Source: an uncultured Flavobacteriales bacterium (GTDB lineage: Bacteria > Bacteroidota > Bacteroidia > Flavobacteriales_E > Vicingaceae). From it: DNA of 19,052 bases. The stretch lies in NCBI GenBank assembly GCA_937925525.1, contig CALALS010000199.1, positions 1-19,052 of the forward strand, given 5' to 3'. Positions 7,848-15,154 of this stretch are shown here, in pieces. The notes under the pieces were generated by a model. The model worked only from the letters and a program-made list of their open reading frames with translations, had not been told where the DNA came from and did no database searches. The translations under genes were made by a program, and so were the position numbers. How positions within the stretch are numbered: position 1 is the first letter of the stretch; each line of letters opens with the position of its first letter.

Positions 7848-7866
7848 AGATAATTTATTATTTATC
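7829..7866. promoter_or_regulatory. Candidate operator: alternating GATAA/TTATC half-sites
   Basis: GATAA at 7829-7833, TTATC at 7839-7843, GATAA at 7849-7853, TTATC at 7862-7866. The first three begin exactly 10 bp apart, placing them on one face of the helix. The centre is a perfect dyad, TTATCT-TTG-AGATAA (7839-7853), that overlaps the -7 box. The location suits a repressor, and the divergent XRE protein is the obvious candidate. A/T-rich DNA raises the chance of fortuitous matches. Confidence 0.45.
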
Positions 7867-7870
7867 TAGT

Positions 7871-8233
7871 TTGATACATCTATTACTAGTTGATGATAAC
7901 CCAACTATCAAATCGCTAATTAAACTTCTTTTAAAAGAACATAAAGAAATAGAAATAGTTGGCGATTGTAGTGATGGTAGTGAAATATACCCTTTCATAA
8001 AGAATTACCACATTGATGTTATTTTAATGGACATTATGATGAAAAAAATGAACGGGTTTGAAGCGACTAAAAAAGTTAAAGCGATTAATCCCGACATAAA
8101 AATTATTGGGCTTTCATGCTCAGACCATATACACTATATTGCAGAGTTATTAGAGGCAGGAGCTGACGATTTCTTATCAAAATATGAATTAACCGAAACA
8201 TCACTATTAAAAAAGATCAGATCTCTTTTTTGA
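7871..8233 (+). CDS. Single-domain response regulator (receiver only)
   Basis: A 120-residue CheY-like receiver domain with no output domain. Acidic pocket D8/D9, phosphoacceptor D54 (VILMDIMM), conserved Ser82 (IIGLSC) and Lys104 (FLSKY) are all present, so it should be phosphorylatable. The style (LLVDDNPTIKSLI, MNGFEATKKVK, LLEAGADDFLSK) is that of NarL/LuxR-type receivers, but the HTH that would follow is absent; the protein ends cleanly with a stop 22 bp before the next gene. The start is TTG at 7871: no in-frame ATG lies upstream, and the reading IHLLLVDDN fits the usual receiver N-terminus. No histidine kinase is adjacent, so the partner is unknown. It may act by protein-protein contact or in a phosphorelay. 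Confidence 0.9.
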   Translation: MIHLLLVDDNPTIKSLIKLLLKEHKEIEIVGDCSDGSEIYPFIKNYHIDVILMDIMMKKMNGFEATKKVKAINPDIKIIGLSCSDHIHYIAELLEAGADDFLSKYELTETSLLKKIRSLF

Positions 8234-8255
8234 AAACGTCTTCTATCTTCGCATA

Positions 8256-9167
8256 ATGTTAGCTTCAAACAAAAAAACAACTGTTTTAAAAGTTTCTAGT
8301 TCACTTGCTGATGAAAAAAAAATTGAACTATTTATTAAAAGAGATGATTTAATTCACCCTGAAATATCCGGTAATAAATGGAGAAAATTAAAATACAATA
8401 TTCTTCACGCTAAAGAAAAAGGCTATCAAAAATTGGTGACATTTGGTGGAGCATACTCCAATCATCTTTATGCATTTGCAGCAGCATGTAAAAACTTTGA
8501 CATAAATGGAATTGCTATTGTCAGAGGAGAAAAGCCTAAAAAACTCTCCCACACGATTCAATTTGCGGAAAAATGTGGAATAGAACTTATTTACATTTCC
8601 AGAGAAGATTACAGAAAAAAAGATTCGGAGATAATTAAATCAAAAATTGCTGATAATGATTTCTTCTTAATTCCCGAAGGCGGCTCAAATGCTTTTGCTT
8701 TAATAGGCTTAAAAGAAATGATGGAAGAAATAAATGAAGAATATGATTTTATATGTTGCCCTATAGGAACAGGTGGAACCGTTTCGGGAATTTTAAAATA
8801 TTCACACTCTTCAACCAAAGTTGTTGGCTTTCCTGTACTAAAAGGCGTTGATTATTTAAAAGAAAACATTTCCGAATTATCTGAATTAAAAAACATAGAT
8901 GAAAAATTAATTTGGGCTAGTGATTATCACTTTGGCGGATATGCAAAAGTCAATCAAGATTTAGTTGATTTTACCAATGGCTTTTATCAAGAACATCAAA
9001 TTCCGTTAGATTTAGTTTACACTTCAAAAATGATGTATGGTATATTAGATATGATTAAAAATGGTATGTTTCCTGAAAACAGTAAAATATTAGCAATTCA
9101 TACAGGTGGATTACAAGGCAATATTGGAATGAAAGAAAGACTAAAAAAAATTAATCTTTCCTTTTAA
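8256..9167 (+). CDS. PLP-dependent enzyme, ACC deaminase/D-cysteine desulfhydrase family
   Basis: A 303-residue fold-type II PLP enzyme. The Schiff-base lysine is K41 in SGNKWRK; the cofactor-binding block GGAYSNH (64-70) and the phosphate loop GTGGT (171-175) are intact, as is EGGSN (141-145). Members either open the ring of 1-aminocyclopropane-1-carboxylate or remove sulfide and ammonia from D-cysteine; the residues that separate these two uses cannot be judged by eye, and most bacterial relatives without plant association are likely D-amino-acid desulfhydrases. It is shorter than Pseudomonas ACC deaminase (338). A TATCTTCG box at 8244-8251 lies very close to the ATG, so the gene may be leaderless or read through from the receiver gene. 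Its 3' end overlaps the convergent gene by 17 bp. Confidence 0.88.
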   Translation: MLASNKKTTVLKVSSSLADEKKIELFIKRDDLIHPEISGNKWRKLKYNILHAKEKGYQKLVTFGGAYSNHLYAFAAACKNFDINGIAIVRGEKPKKLSHTIQFAEKCGIELIYISREDYRKKDSEIIKSKIADNDFFLIPEGGSNAFALIGLKEMMEEINEEYDFICCPIGTGGTVSGILKYSHSSTKVVGFPVLKGVDYLKENISELSELKNIDEKLIWASDYHFGGYAKVNQDLVDFTNGFYQEHQIPLDLVYTSKMMYGILDMIKNGMFPENSKILAIHTGGLQGNIGMKERLKKINLSF

Positions 9168-9831
9168 TTGCCAAGACATTAAACCCCAGACCAACAAGAA
9201 ATTGATTACTATACATTTTCTTGTATCCATTAGTATTATATCGATAACTAAAAAGCTCTTTTACCCCATCCTTATATTGAATATTTAAGCTAACTATATT
9301 TCTATAAGAATAACCAATAATATAATCTACACTGATGTTTCTGTTAATTAACTCATCATGATTTTTGATTTCCTTAGTAACCTCATAAGGAAAGTTGTAT
9401 TGTTCATGATGATAAAAATAATCTTGTTTAAGTTGATTATATACACTTACACCTGATTGAAAATAAATTCTAGAATTATTTCTAAATTTTAAAGTGTATC
9501 TGAAATTAATAGGAAAATATAAATATGAAGTTTCACGATATTGCTCATATTTAAAAAGCCCATCCACAAAAACATGCGCAGTTGAATTTATATTTGTATA
9601 GTAAGCTCCGGAATAAATTCCTAAAAATTTATAATCATAACCACACCATATTCCTGAAGAAAAACTTTCATCACCTTCATCCCAATGCTCTTCAACTGCC
9701 CTATAAGATTTCTGCCAATTTATTAACTCTCCATAACCCGCATAAAACTCAGCCCCTGCTGAAAGTTGACCAAATACATTTATAGCAATAAAAAAAACAA
9801 CTAAAGCTATTATAACCCTAAGTTTTGACAT
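9151..9831 (-). CDS. Exported beta-rich protein, probable outer-membrane barrel, function unknown
   Basis: A 226-residue protein starting MSKLRVIIALVVFFIAINVFGQ, a clear signal peptide with cleavage expected after the Gly or near the Gln. The rest alternates polar and aromatic residues (YFPINFRYTLKFR, SYRNIVSLNIQYKDG, SNQFLVGLGFNV) and ends in short amphipathic strands, as in small outer-membrane beta-barrels of Bacteroidota. There is no recognisable enzyme motif and I do not recognise a family. The ATG at 9831 is preferred to the TTG directly before it (9834). The last 17 bp overlap the 3' end of the PLP enzyme gene, tail to tail. TAAATTTG (minus strand) lies just upstream but leaves almost no leader. 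Confidence 0.7.
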   Translation of the reverse strand: MSKLRVIIALVVFFIAINVFGQLSAGAEFYAGYGELINWQKSYRAVEEHWDEGDESFSSGIWCGYDYKFLGIYSGAYYTNINSTAHVFVDGLFKYEQYRETSYLYFPINFRYTLKFRNNSRIYFQSGVSVYNQLKQDYFYHHEQYNFPYEVTKEIKNHDELINRNISVDYIIGYSYRNIVSLNIQYKDGVKELFSYRYNTNGYKKMYSNQFLVGLGFNVLAIKRKD

Positions 9832-9885
9832 CAAACAAATTTAAACAATAATCTTTGATGTAACATCGTTCAAAAAAATGAGTAG

Positions 9886-9916
9886 AAGTGTTGAAAAAGT
9901 TAAGTTTTTAACACTT
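9886..9916. repeat. 12-bp inverted repeat upstream of the DUF2795 promoter
   Basis: Left arm AAGTGTTGAAAAA (9886-9898) pairs with TTTTTAACACTT (9905-9916) over 12 bp with one unpaired G at 9893, around the loop GTTAAG. It lies 14 bp upstream of the -33 element, in the divergent intergenic region. It is a possible regulator-binding site; being low in GC and upstream of the transcript start, it is not a convincing terminator. Confidence 0.4.
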
Positions 9917-9929
9917 AACAACAAAAAAA

Positions 9930-9959
9930 TTGGTTTTATAGGTAGAAATTCTATTTTTG
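9930..9959 (+). promoter_or_regulatory. Bacteroidota-type promoter of the DUF2795 gene
   Basis: TTG at 9930-9932, a 19-bp spacer, and TATTTTTG at 9952-9959 (exact TAnnTTTG, followed by C). The transcript would start about 9965. A strong Shine-Dalgarno sequence, AAGGAGAG (9969-9976), follows, 6 nt before the ATG; such strong sites are uncommon in this phylum and suggest efficient translation. Confidence 0.75.
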
Positions 9960-9982
9960 CCGAAAATTAAGGAGAGAAAATT

Positions 9983-10204
9983 ATGTATTGGACACTAGAA
10001 CTAGCATCATATTTGGAAGACGCGCCTTGGCCGGCTACTAAAGATGAATTAATAGATTTCGCCATTAGAACTTGTGCACCATTAGAGGTTGTAGAAAATC
10101 TTCAAGAAATTGAAGATGATACTGAGTTATTTGACACTATAGAAGATATTTGGCCGGACTACCCTTCAAAAGAAGACTTTTTCTTTAATGAAGACGAGTA
10201 CTAA
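9983..10204 (+). CDS. Small acidic DUF2795 family protein
   Basis: A 73-residue, strongly acidic protein: MYWTLELASYLEDAPWPATK, then DELIDFAIRTCAPLEVVENLQEI and an Asp/Glu-rich tail (EDDTELFDTIEDIWPDYPSKEDFFFNEDEY, described by composition). This matches the short DUF2795 proteins found widely in Bacteroidota. The 'PATKDELIDFA' region with the following helix resembles a small helical nucleic-acid or protein-binding fold, but the function is unknown. It is a one-gene transcription unit: its own consensus promoter and a GGAG ribosome site in front and a strong terminator behind. Compact size, strong signals and isolation suggest high, steady expression. Confidence 0.85.
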   Translation: MYWTLELASYLEDAPWPATKDELIDFAIRTCAPLEVVENLQEIEDDTELFDTIEDIWPDYPSKEDFFFNEDEY

Positions 10205-10231
10205 CAAAGTTAAACCACATTAACAATTTAT

Positions 10232-10261
10232 AACGGAAACTACTATAGTTTCCGTTTTTTA
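10232..10261 (+). terminator. Intrinsic terminator of the DUF2795 gene
   Basis: Perfect 11-bp stem AACGGAAACTA (10232-10242) and TAGTTTCCGTT (10246-10256), loop CTA, followed by a T run (10255-10260). It lies 27 bp after the stop and separates this gene from secA. Confidence 0.92.
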
Positions 10262-10267
10262 TTTTAT

Positions 10268-10275
10268 TACATTTG
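10268..10275 (+). promoter_or_regulatory. -7 box of the secA promoter
   Basis: TACATTTG, an exact TAnnTTTG match followed by C, 24 bp before the secA ATG. No TTG sits at the expected -33 position, which falls inside the downstream arm of the preceding terminator (TTT only), so the promoter is partial by consensus. Confidence 0.45.
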
Positions 10276-10299
10276 CAACCCTTATATTAAGATTAAAAC

Positions 10300-13200
10300 A
10301 TGATAGGTTCAATAACTAAAACGCTTCAAAAAGTTTTTGGAAATAAGTCAGATAGAGACATCAAAGAAGTAATGCCTTACGTGACAAAAACAAATGAGTT
10401 TTTTGCACAATATCAATCACTTTCAAATGACCAATTAAGAGCTAAAACAACTGAGTTTAAAAATAGAATTTCTGAATACATAAAAGAAGAAGAAACAAGA
10501 ATTCAAGAGCTTAAAGACAAGGTAAAGCATAAAGAAACTGAAGCGAGAGACAAAGAAGAATTATTTAAAGAAATTGATAAACTAGATAAACTAATTCTAG
10601 ATAAAATTGAAGAAGTTTTATTAAAAGTATTGCCCGAAGCTTTTGCACTTATCAAAGAAACATCCAGAAGATTTAAAGAAAATAAACAACTGGAAGTTAC
10701 CGCTAATGACTTTGATAGAGATTTAGCAGCCAAAAAAGGTAACGTAACCATTCAAGGAGAAAAAGCTTTTCATGCAAATACTTGGCTAGCTGCAGGTGGA
10801 GAAATTTCCTGGGACATGGTTCATTACGATGTTCAATTAATTGGTGGTGCTGTATTACATACTGGTAAAATTGCCGAGATGGCAACGGGTGAAGGAAAAA
10901 CATTAGTAGCTACACTTCCTATTTATTTGAATGCAATTACAGGAAAAGGAGTTCACGTTGTAACTGTAAACGACTACTTAGCACGAAGAGACTCTGAGTG
11001 GATGGGGCCAATCTTTGAATTTCATGGATTAACCATTGATTGCATAGATAAACATGAACCAAACTCTGACGCACGTAAAAAAGCATACTTAGCTGATATT
11101 ACCTATGGTACAAACAATGAGTTTGGCTTCGATTATTTGCGTGATAATATGGCTCGTAACGCAGATGAACTTGTTCAAAGAAAATTACATTACGCCATTA
11201 TAGATGAGGTAGATTCAGTATTAATTGATGATGCAAGAACTCCGCTAATTATTTCCGGTCCAACTCCTAAAGGAGACCAACACGAATATTACGAGCTAAA
11301 ACCAAAAATTGAAAAATTAGTTGCCGCTCAACGAAAATACGTTACTACTATTTTAGCAGATGCTAAAAAAATGCTTACTGCTGAAACATCTGACAAAAAA
11401 GAAGCCAAGAAAAACGAAGAAGAAGGCGGAATGGCCTTATTAAGAGCATACAGAGGATTGCCAAAAAACAAAGCACTTATTAAATTTTTATCAGAACCGG
11501 GAATTAAAGCTCAGTTACAAAAAACAGAAAATTATTACCTGCAAGACCAAGAAAAAGAGATGCATAAAGTAGATGCAGAACTATTTTTTGTGATTGACGA
11601 AAAAAATAATTCCATTGATTTAACCGAAAAAGGAATTGACCTTCTTTCTACAGAAAAAGACAAAGACTTCTTTATCCTTCCTGACTTAAATATGGAAATG
11701 ACTAAAATTGAAGAGTCCAGTAAGTCAGATAAAGAAAAGTTAACGGCTAAAGATAAACTCATTCAAGATTATACCATTAAAGCTGAAAGAATTCATACGT
11801 TAAATCAGTTATTACGTGCTTACACACTATTTGAAATAGATGTTGAGTATGTAATCATGGATGGGAAAATTAAAATTGTAGATGAGCAAACCGGCCGTAT
11901 TATGGACGGGAGAAGATACTCTGACGGATTACATCAGGCAATAGAAGCAAAAGAAAATGTAAAAGTAGAGGCAGCTACACAAACTTACGCTACCGTATCA
12001 TTGCAAAATTACTTCAGAATGTATCACAAGCTTGCCGGTATGACGGGTACAGCAGAAACAGAAGCACAAGAATTATGGGATATATACAAGCTTGATGTAG
12101 TTACAATTCCTACCAACAAACCAATTGCAAGAAAAGACGAACAAGATAAAGTTTACAAAACCAACAGAGAAAAGTATAATGCCGTTGTTGAAGAAATTGT
12201 AGGCTTAGTAAATGCCGGAAGACCAGTATTAGTTGGTACCACATCAGTAGAAAACTCTGAGTTAATTAGCAGAATGCTAAAAATGAAAGGTATCAAGCAT
12301 CAGGTTTTAAATGCAAAACTACATCAAAGAGAAGCAGAAGTAGTTGCAGAAGCAGGTAAAGCAGGAACGGTAACTATTGCTACAAATATGGCCGGTAGAG
12401 GAACTGATATTAAACTTGGTCCGGGAGTGAAAGAAGCCGGAGGTTTAGCAATTGTGGGTACAGAAAGGCATGAGTCTAGAAGGGTTGACAGACAGTTGAG
12501 AGGTAGAGCCGGAAGACAAGGAGACCCGGGAAGCTCACAATTTTTCGTTTCACTTGAAGATAACTTAATGCGTTTGTTTGGCTCTGAAAGAATTGCCAAA
12601 ATTATGGATAGACTTGGGCTTGAAGAAGGAGAAGTTATTCAACATTCATTAATTACAAGGTCTATTGAAAGAGCGCAGAAAAAAGTTGAAGAAAACAACT
12701 TTGGTATAAGAAAAAGATTACTGGAGTATGACGATGTAATGAACTCTCAAAGAGAAGTAATTTACAAGCGTAGAAGAAATGCCCTCATTGGTGAGAGAAT
12801 GAGTATTGACATCAATAATTTAATTTATGATGTATGCGAATCGGTAGTTCATGAATATCATGAGTACGGAGATTTTGAAGGATTTCAGATGGAGCTTATT
12901 AGAACCATGGCACTGGAATCTCCTGTTAAAGAAGAAGATTTTGCTGCTACTTCTACTGATGAACTGGTAGAGTTAACTTTTGAAAAAGCAATAGAAAACT
13001 ACAGACGTAAAAAAGAAGCTATTGCTGCAATGTCTTATCCGGTTATTAAAAATGTTTTTGAAAATCAATCTTCAACTTATCAAAACATTGTTGTGCCATT
13101 TACTGATGGTAAAAAAACAATTCAAGTTATTGCTCCACTTAAAGAAAGTTACGATAGTCAAGGAGAAGAAGTAGCTAATTCATTCGAAAAAGGAATCATT

Positions 13201-13620
13201 TTAGCTTTAATTGATAATGACTGGAAAGACCATTTAAGAGAAATGGATGACTTGAGACAATCTGTTAGAAATGCATATCTAGAACAAAAAGATCCATTAT
13301 TGATTTATAAGTTTGAAGCATTTAATTTATTTAAACAGGTTCTTGAAAAAATAAATAAAGATGCAGCTTCATTCCTTATGAAAGGAAATTTACCTAACCA
13401 AGAAAACACTCAGGTAACACAAGCTCCTCAGCATAGCGATTCTGACCTTAAAAAATTACAAGCTTCAAGAGAAGATGTTACCTCTCCTCAACAACAAGGT
13501 GCTCCAAATCAAGAAAAACCAAAAATTGTTCAGCCGGTTAGAGTAGAGAAAAAAGTAGGAAGAAACGAACCATGTCCATGTGGAAGCGGTAAAAAATATA
13601 AGCAGTGTCACGGTAAGTAG
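10300..13620 (+). CDS. secA: Preprotein translocase ATPase SecA
   Basis: The motor that drives unfolded precursors through SecYEG in the inner membrane. Order of elements: N-terminal region; Walker A TGEGKT (196-201); DEVD Walker B (302-305) with DDARTPLIISG; the helicase second half with TIATNMAGRGTDIKLG and QLRGRAGRQGDPG; the scaffold/wing region; and a C-terminal zinc tail EPCPCGSGKKYKQCHG (C1092, C1094, C1103, H1104) for SecB/ribosome contact. At 1106 residues it is about 200 longer than the E. coli enzyme (901). The extra length is a charged helical insertion around 55-130, before Walker A, and a Lys/Glu-rich insertion around 340-425, within the segment after DEVD; both fit Bacteroidota SecA as I know it. 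The MFS gene follows after 6 nt. It serves the many exported proteins in this window. Confidence 0.98.
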   Translation: MIGSITKTLQKVFGNKSDRDIKEVMPYVTKTNEFFAQYQSLSNDQLRAKTTEFKNRISEYIKEEETRIQELKDKVKHKETEARDKEELFKEIDKLDKLILDKIEEVLLKVLPEAFALIKETSRRFKENKQLEVTANDFDRDLAAKKGNVTIQGEKAFHANTWLAAGGEISWDMVHYDVQLIGGAVLHTGKIAEMATGEGKTLVATLPIYLNAITGKGVHVVTVNDYLARRDSEWMGPIFEFHGLTIDCIDKHEPNSDARKKAYLADITYGTNNEFGFDYLRDNMARNADELVQRKLHYAIIDEVDSVLIDDARTPLIISGPTPKGDQHEYYELKPKIEKLVAAQRKYVTTILADAKKMLTAETSDKKEAKKNEEEGGMALLRAYRGLPKNKALIKFLSEPGIKAQLQKTENYYLQDQEKEMHKVDAELFFVIDEKNNSIDLTEKGIDLLSTEKDKDFFILPDLNMEMTKIEESSKSDKEKLTAKDKLIQDYTIKAERIHTLNQLLRAYTLFEIDVEYVIMDGKIKIVDEQTGRIMDGRRYSDGLHQAIEAKENVKVEAATQTYATVSLQNYFRMYHKLAGMTGTAETEAQELWDIYKLDVVTIPTNKPIARKDEQDKVYKTNREKYNAVVEEIVGLVNAGRPVLVGTTSVENSELISRMLKMKGIKHQVLNAKLHQREAEVVAEAGKAGTVTIATNMAGRGTDIKLGPGVKEAGGLAIVGTERHESRRVDRQLRGRAGRQGDPGSSQFFVSLEDNLMRLFGSERIAKIMDRLGLEEGEVIQHSLITRSIERAQKKVEENNFGIRKRLLEYDDVMNSQREVIYKRRRNALIGERMSIDINNLIYDVCESVVHEYHEYGDFEGFQMELIRTMALESPVKEEDFAATSTDELVELTFEKAIENYRRKKEAIAAMSYPVIKNVFENQSSTYQNIVVPFTDGKKTIQVIAPLKESYDSQGEEVANSFEKGIILALIDNDWKDHLREMDDLRQSVRNAYLEQKDPLLIYKFEAFNLFKQVLEKINKDAASFLMKGNLPNQENTQVTQAPQHSDSDLKKLQASREDVTSPQQQGAPNQEKPKIVQPVRVEKKVGRNEPCPCGSGKKYKQCHGK

Positions 13621-13626
13621 CATTTA

Positions 13627-14841
13627 ATGTCGTCTTCTAAAACTGCGCTTACATTCATATTTGTTACCATCCTTGTTGATGTAATTGGTATTGGAATTAT
13701 TATACCTGTTGTTCCATCATTAATAGAAAATCTTACCGGAGAAGGTTTAAGTGTAGCCGCTAAATATGGTGGTTATTTAATGGTTGCTTTTGCAGCAATG
13801 CAATTTTTCTTTGCTCCAATTATGGGCGAATTGAGTGATAAGTTCGGGAGAAGACCTATTCTTTTAATTTCATTATTTGGTTTAGGAATTGATTATGTTT
13901 TTCATGCCTTTGCTCCTACCATTGGATGGTTATTTGTCGGAAGAATTTTAGCGGGAATTTGCGGAGCAAGTTTTACAGTTGCAAATGCTTACATAGCAGA
14001 TGTAAGCACTAAAGAAAATAGAGCAAAAAACTTTGGATTAGTGGGTGCAGCTTTCGGATTAGGTTTCATCATCGGGCTTGTAATTGGTGGGATTGCTGCA
14101 AAATGGGGAGTTCAAATGCCTTTTTTAGTTGCCGCAAGTTTAACCTTACTTAACTTTTTGTTTGGACTCTTTTTTGTTCCTGAATCTCTTCCTAAAGAAA
14201 AAAGAAGACCTATTAATTTCAAAAAAATGATTCCGGGAAAATCGCTTCTACAATTGGGAACTTTTGCAGCACTGGGAGGCTTATTGTTTGCTTTTTTCCT
14301 GGCTAATTTAGCCGGACAGTCACTACCTGCTACCTGGTCCTATTTCACTATGGAAATGTTTGATTGGACAGAGGCTGAAGTTGGTTACAGTTTAGGTGTA
14401 GTGGGATTATTAGTCGCTATCGTTCAGGCAGGTTTAGTGGGGAAAATCGTAAAGAAATTCGGAACTAAAAAAACGATTTTAGGCGGTTTTGTTTTATGGA
14501 GTATTGGTATGGCACTATATGCTGTTGCAGTTAAAGGTTGGATGCTTTACCTATTTACACTTCCTTATGTTTTAGGAGGAATTGCAGGACCAACACTACA
14601 AGGATTAATGTCTAACCAAGTTGAAGATAATGAACAAGGTATTTTACAAGGAACCATAGCCAGCATGACAAGTATTACAACTATTCTGGGGCCGCTCATT
14701 AGTACAGGATTGTTTTACTACTTCACCGGAGAAAATAAAATTTTCTATTTTCCGGGAGCACCTTATGCTATGGGTGCGGTATTTTTAATTACAGCCTGTT
14801 TTTTTGCTTACTTTTCGTTAAAAAAAATGCCTAGAGTTTAG
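13627..14841 (+). CDS. Major facilitator transporter, TCR/Tet type drug:H+ antiporter family
   Basis: A 404-residue integral inner-membrane protein with about 12 hydrophobic segments. MFS motif A, GELSDKFGRRP (67-77), the first-helix block VDVIGIGIIIPVVPSL (17-32) and the GAAFGLGFIIG antiporter-type motif in helix 5 are those of the TetA-like (DHA1) group, and the length matches TetA (about 400). Chromosomal Bacteroidota commonly carry such proteins; the substrate cannot be read from sequence, and tetracycline resistance should not be assumed. The gene begins 6 nt after the secA stop, so it is probably in the same transcript. Its last 11 bp overlap the convergent mazG-like gene. Confidence 0.9.
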   Translation: MSSSKTALTFIFVTILVDVIGIGIIIPVVPSLIENLTGEGLSVAAKYGGYLMVAFAAMQFFFAPIMGELSDKFGRRPILLISLFGLGIDYVFHAFAPTIGWLFVGRILAGICGASFTVANAYIADVSTKENRAKNFGLVGAAFGLGFIIGLVIGGIAAKWGVQMPFLVAASLTLLNFLFGLFFVPESLPKEKRRPINFKKMIPGKSLLQLGTFAALGGLLFAFFLANLAGQSLPATWSYFTMEMFDWTEAEVGYSLGVVGLLVAIVQAGLVGKIVKKFGTKKTILGGFVLWSIGMALYAVAVKGWMLYLFTLPYVLGGIAGPTLQGLMSNQVEDNEQGILQGTIASMTSITTILGPLISTGLFYYFTGENKIFYFPGAPYAMGAVFLITACFFAYFSLKKMPRV

Positions 14842-15154
14842 GATTGTTTTTATGTCGTTTTCCGTCTCGTTCGGTTTTATTCAATAGATTTTTTGTCAGT
14901 TCTCTTTCCAAATCAATTCCTGTTTGATTTGCTAAACACATTAACACAAACAATACATCGGCCATTTCTTGCCCCAAATCTTTTTGTTTATCCGATTCTT
15001 TTTCAGATTGTTCGCCATATCTTCTAGCTATAATACGAGCCACTTCCCCTACTTCTTCGGTAAGCATTGCCATATTTGTTAACTCATTAAAGTATCTTAC
15101 TCCAACTGTTTTTATCCAAATATCTACTTTTTGTTGTGCTTCAGTTATTGTCAT
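14831..15154 (-). CDS. MazG-like nucleotide pyrophosphohydrolase
   Basis: A 107-residue all-alpha NTP pyrophosphatase of the single-domain MazG-like type, which hydrolyses (d)NTPs or modified nucleotides to monophosphate and pyrophosphate with Mg2+. The metal-binding signature is present: E34-x2-E37 in LTEEVGEVAR and E63-x2-D66 in GQEMADVLFVL. It is the last gene of the rsgA-dtd-lipoprotein-mazG series; its start lies 14 bp inside the end of the lipoprotein gene, so translation is probably coupled. The 3' end overlaps the MFS gene by 11 bp, tail to tail. It is far shorter than E. coli MazG (two domains), and the true substrate is unknown. Confidence 0.9.
   Translation of the reverse strand: MTITEAQQKVDIWIKTVGVRYFNELTNMAMLTEEVGEVARIIARRYGEQSEKESDKQKDLGQEMADVLFVLMCLANQTGIDLERELTKNLLNKTERDGKRHKNNPKL

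Noticed and set aside
9829..9867. Short palindromes (TTTGACATCAAA; GATGTAACATC) near the start of the exported beta-rich gene
   Set aside because: Arms are only 5 bp in A/T-rich sequence, and one overlaps coding sequence; too weak to call as sites.
9886..9916. Possible replication-origin or DnaA-box region near the DUF2795 gene
   Set aside because: No TTATCCACA-like box, no 13-mer array and no dnaA, dnaN or rpmH gene; only an A/T-rich inverted repeat is visible.
13627..14841. Acquired tetracycline-resistance gene
   Set aside because: The protein is TetA-like in family only, sits 6 nt behind secA with matching composition, and has no regulator tetR or mobile element nearby.
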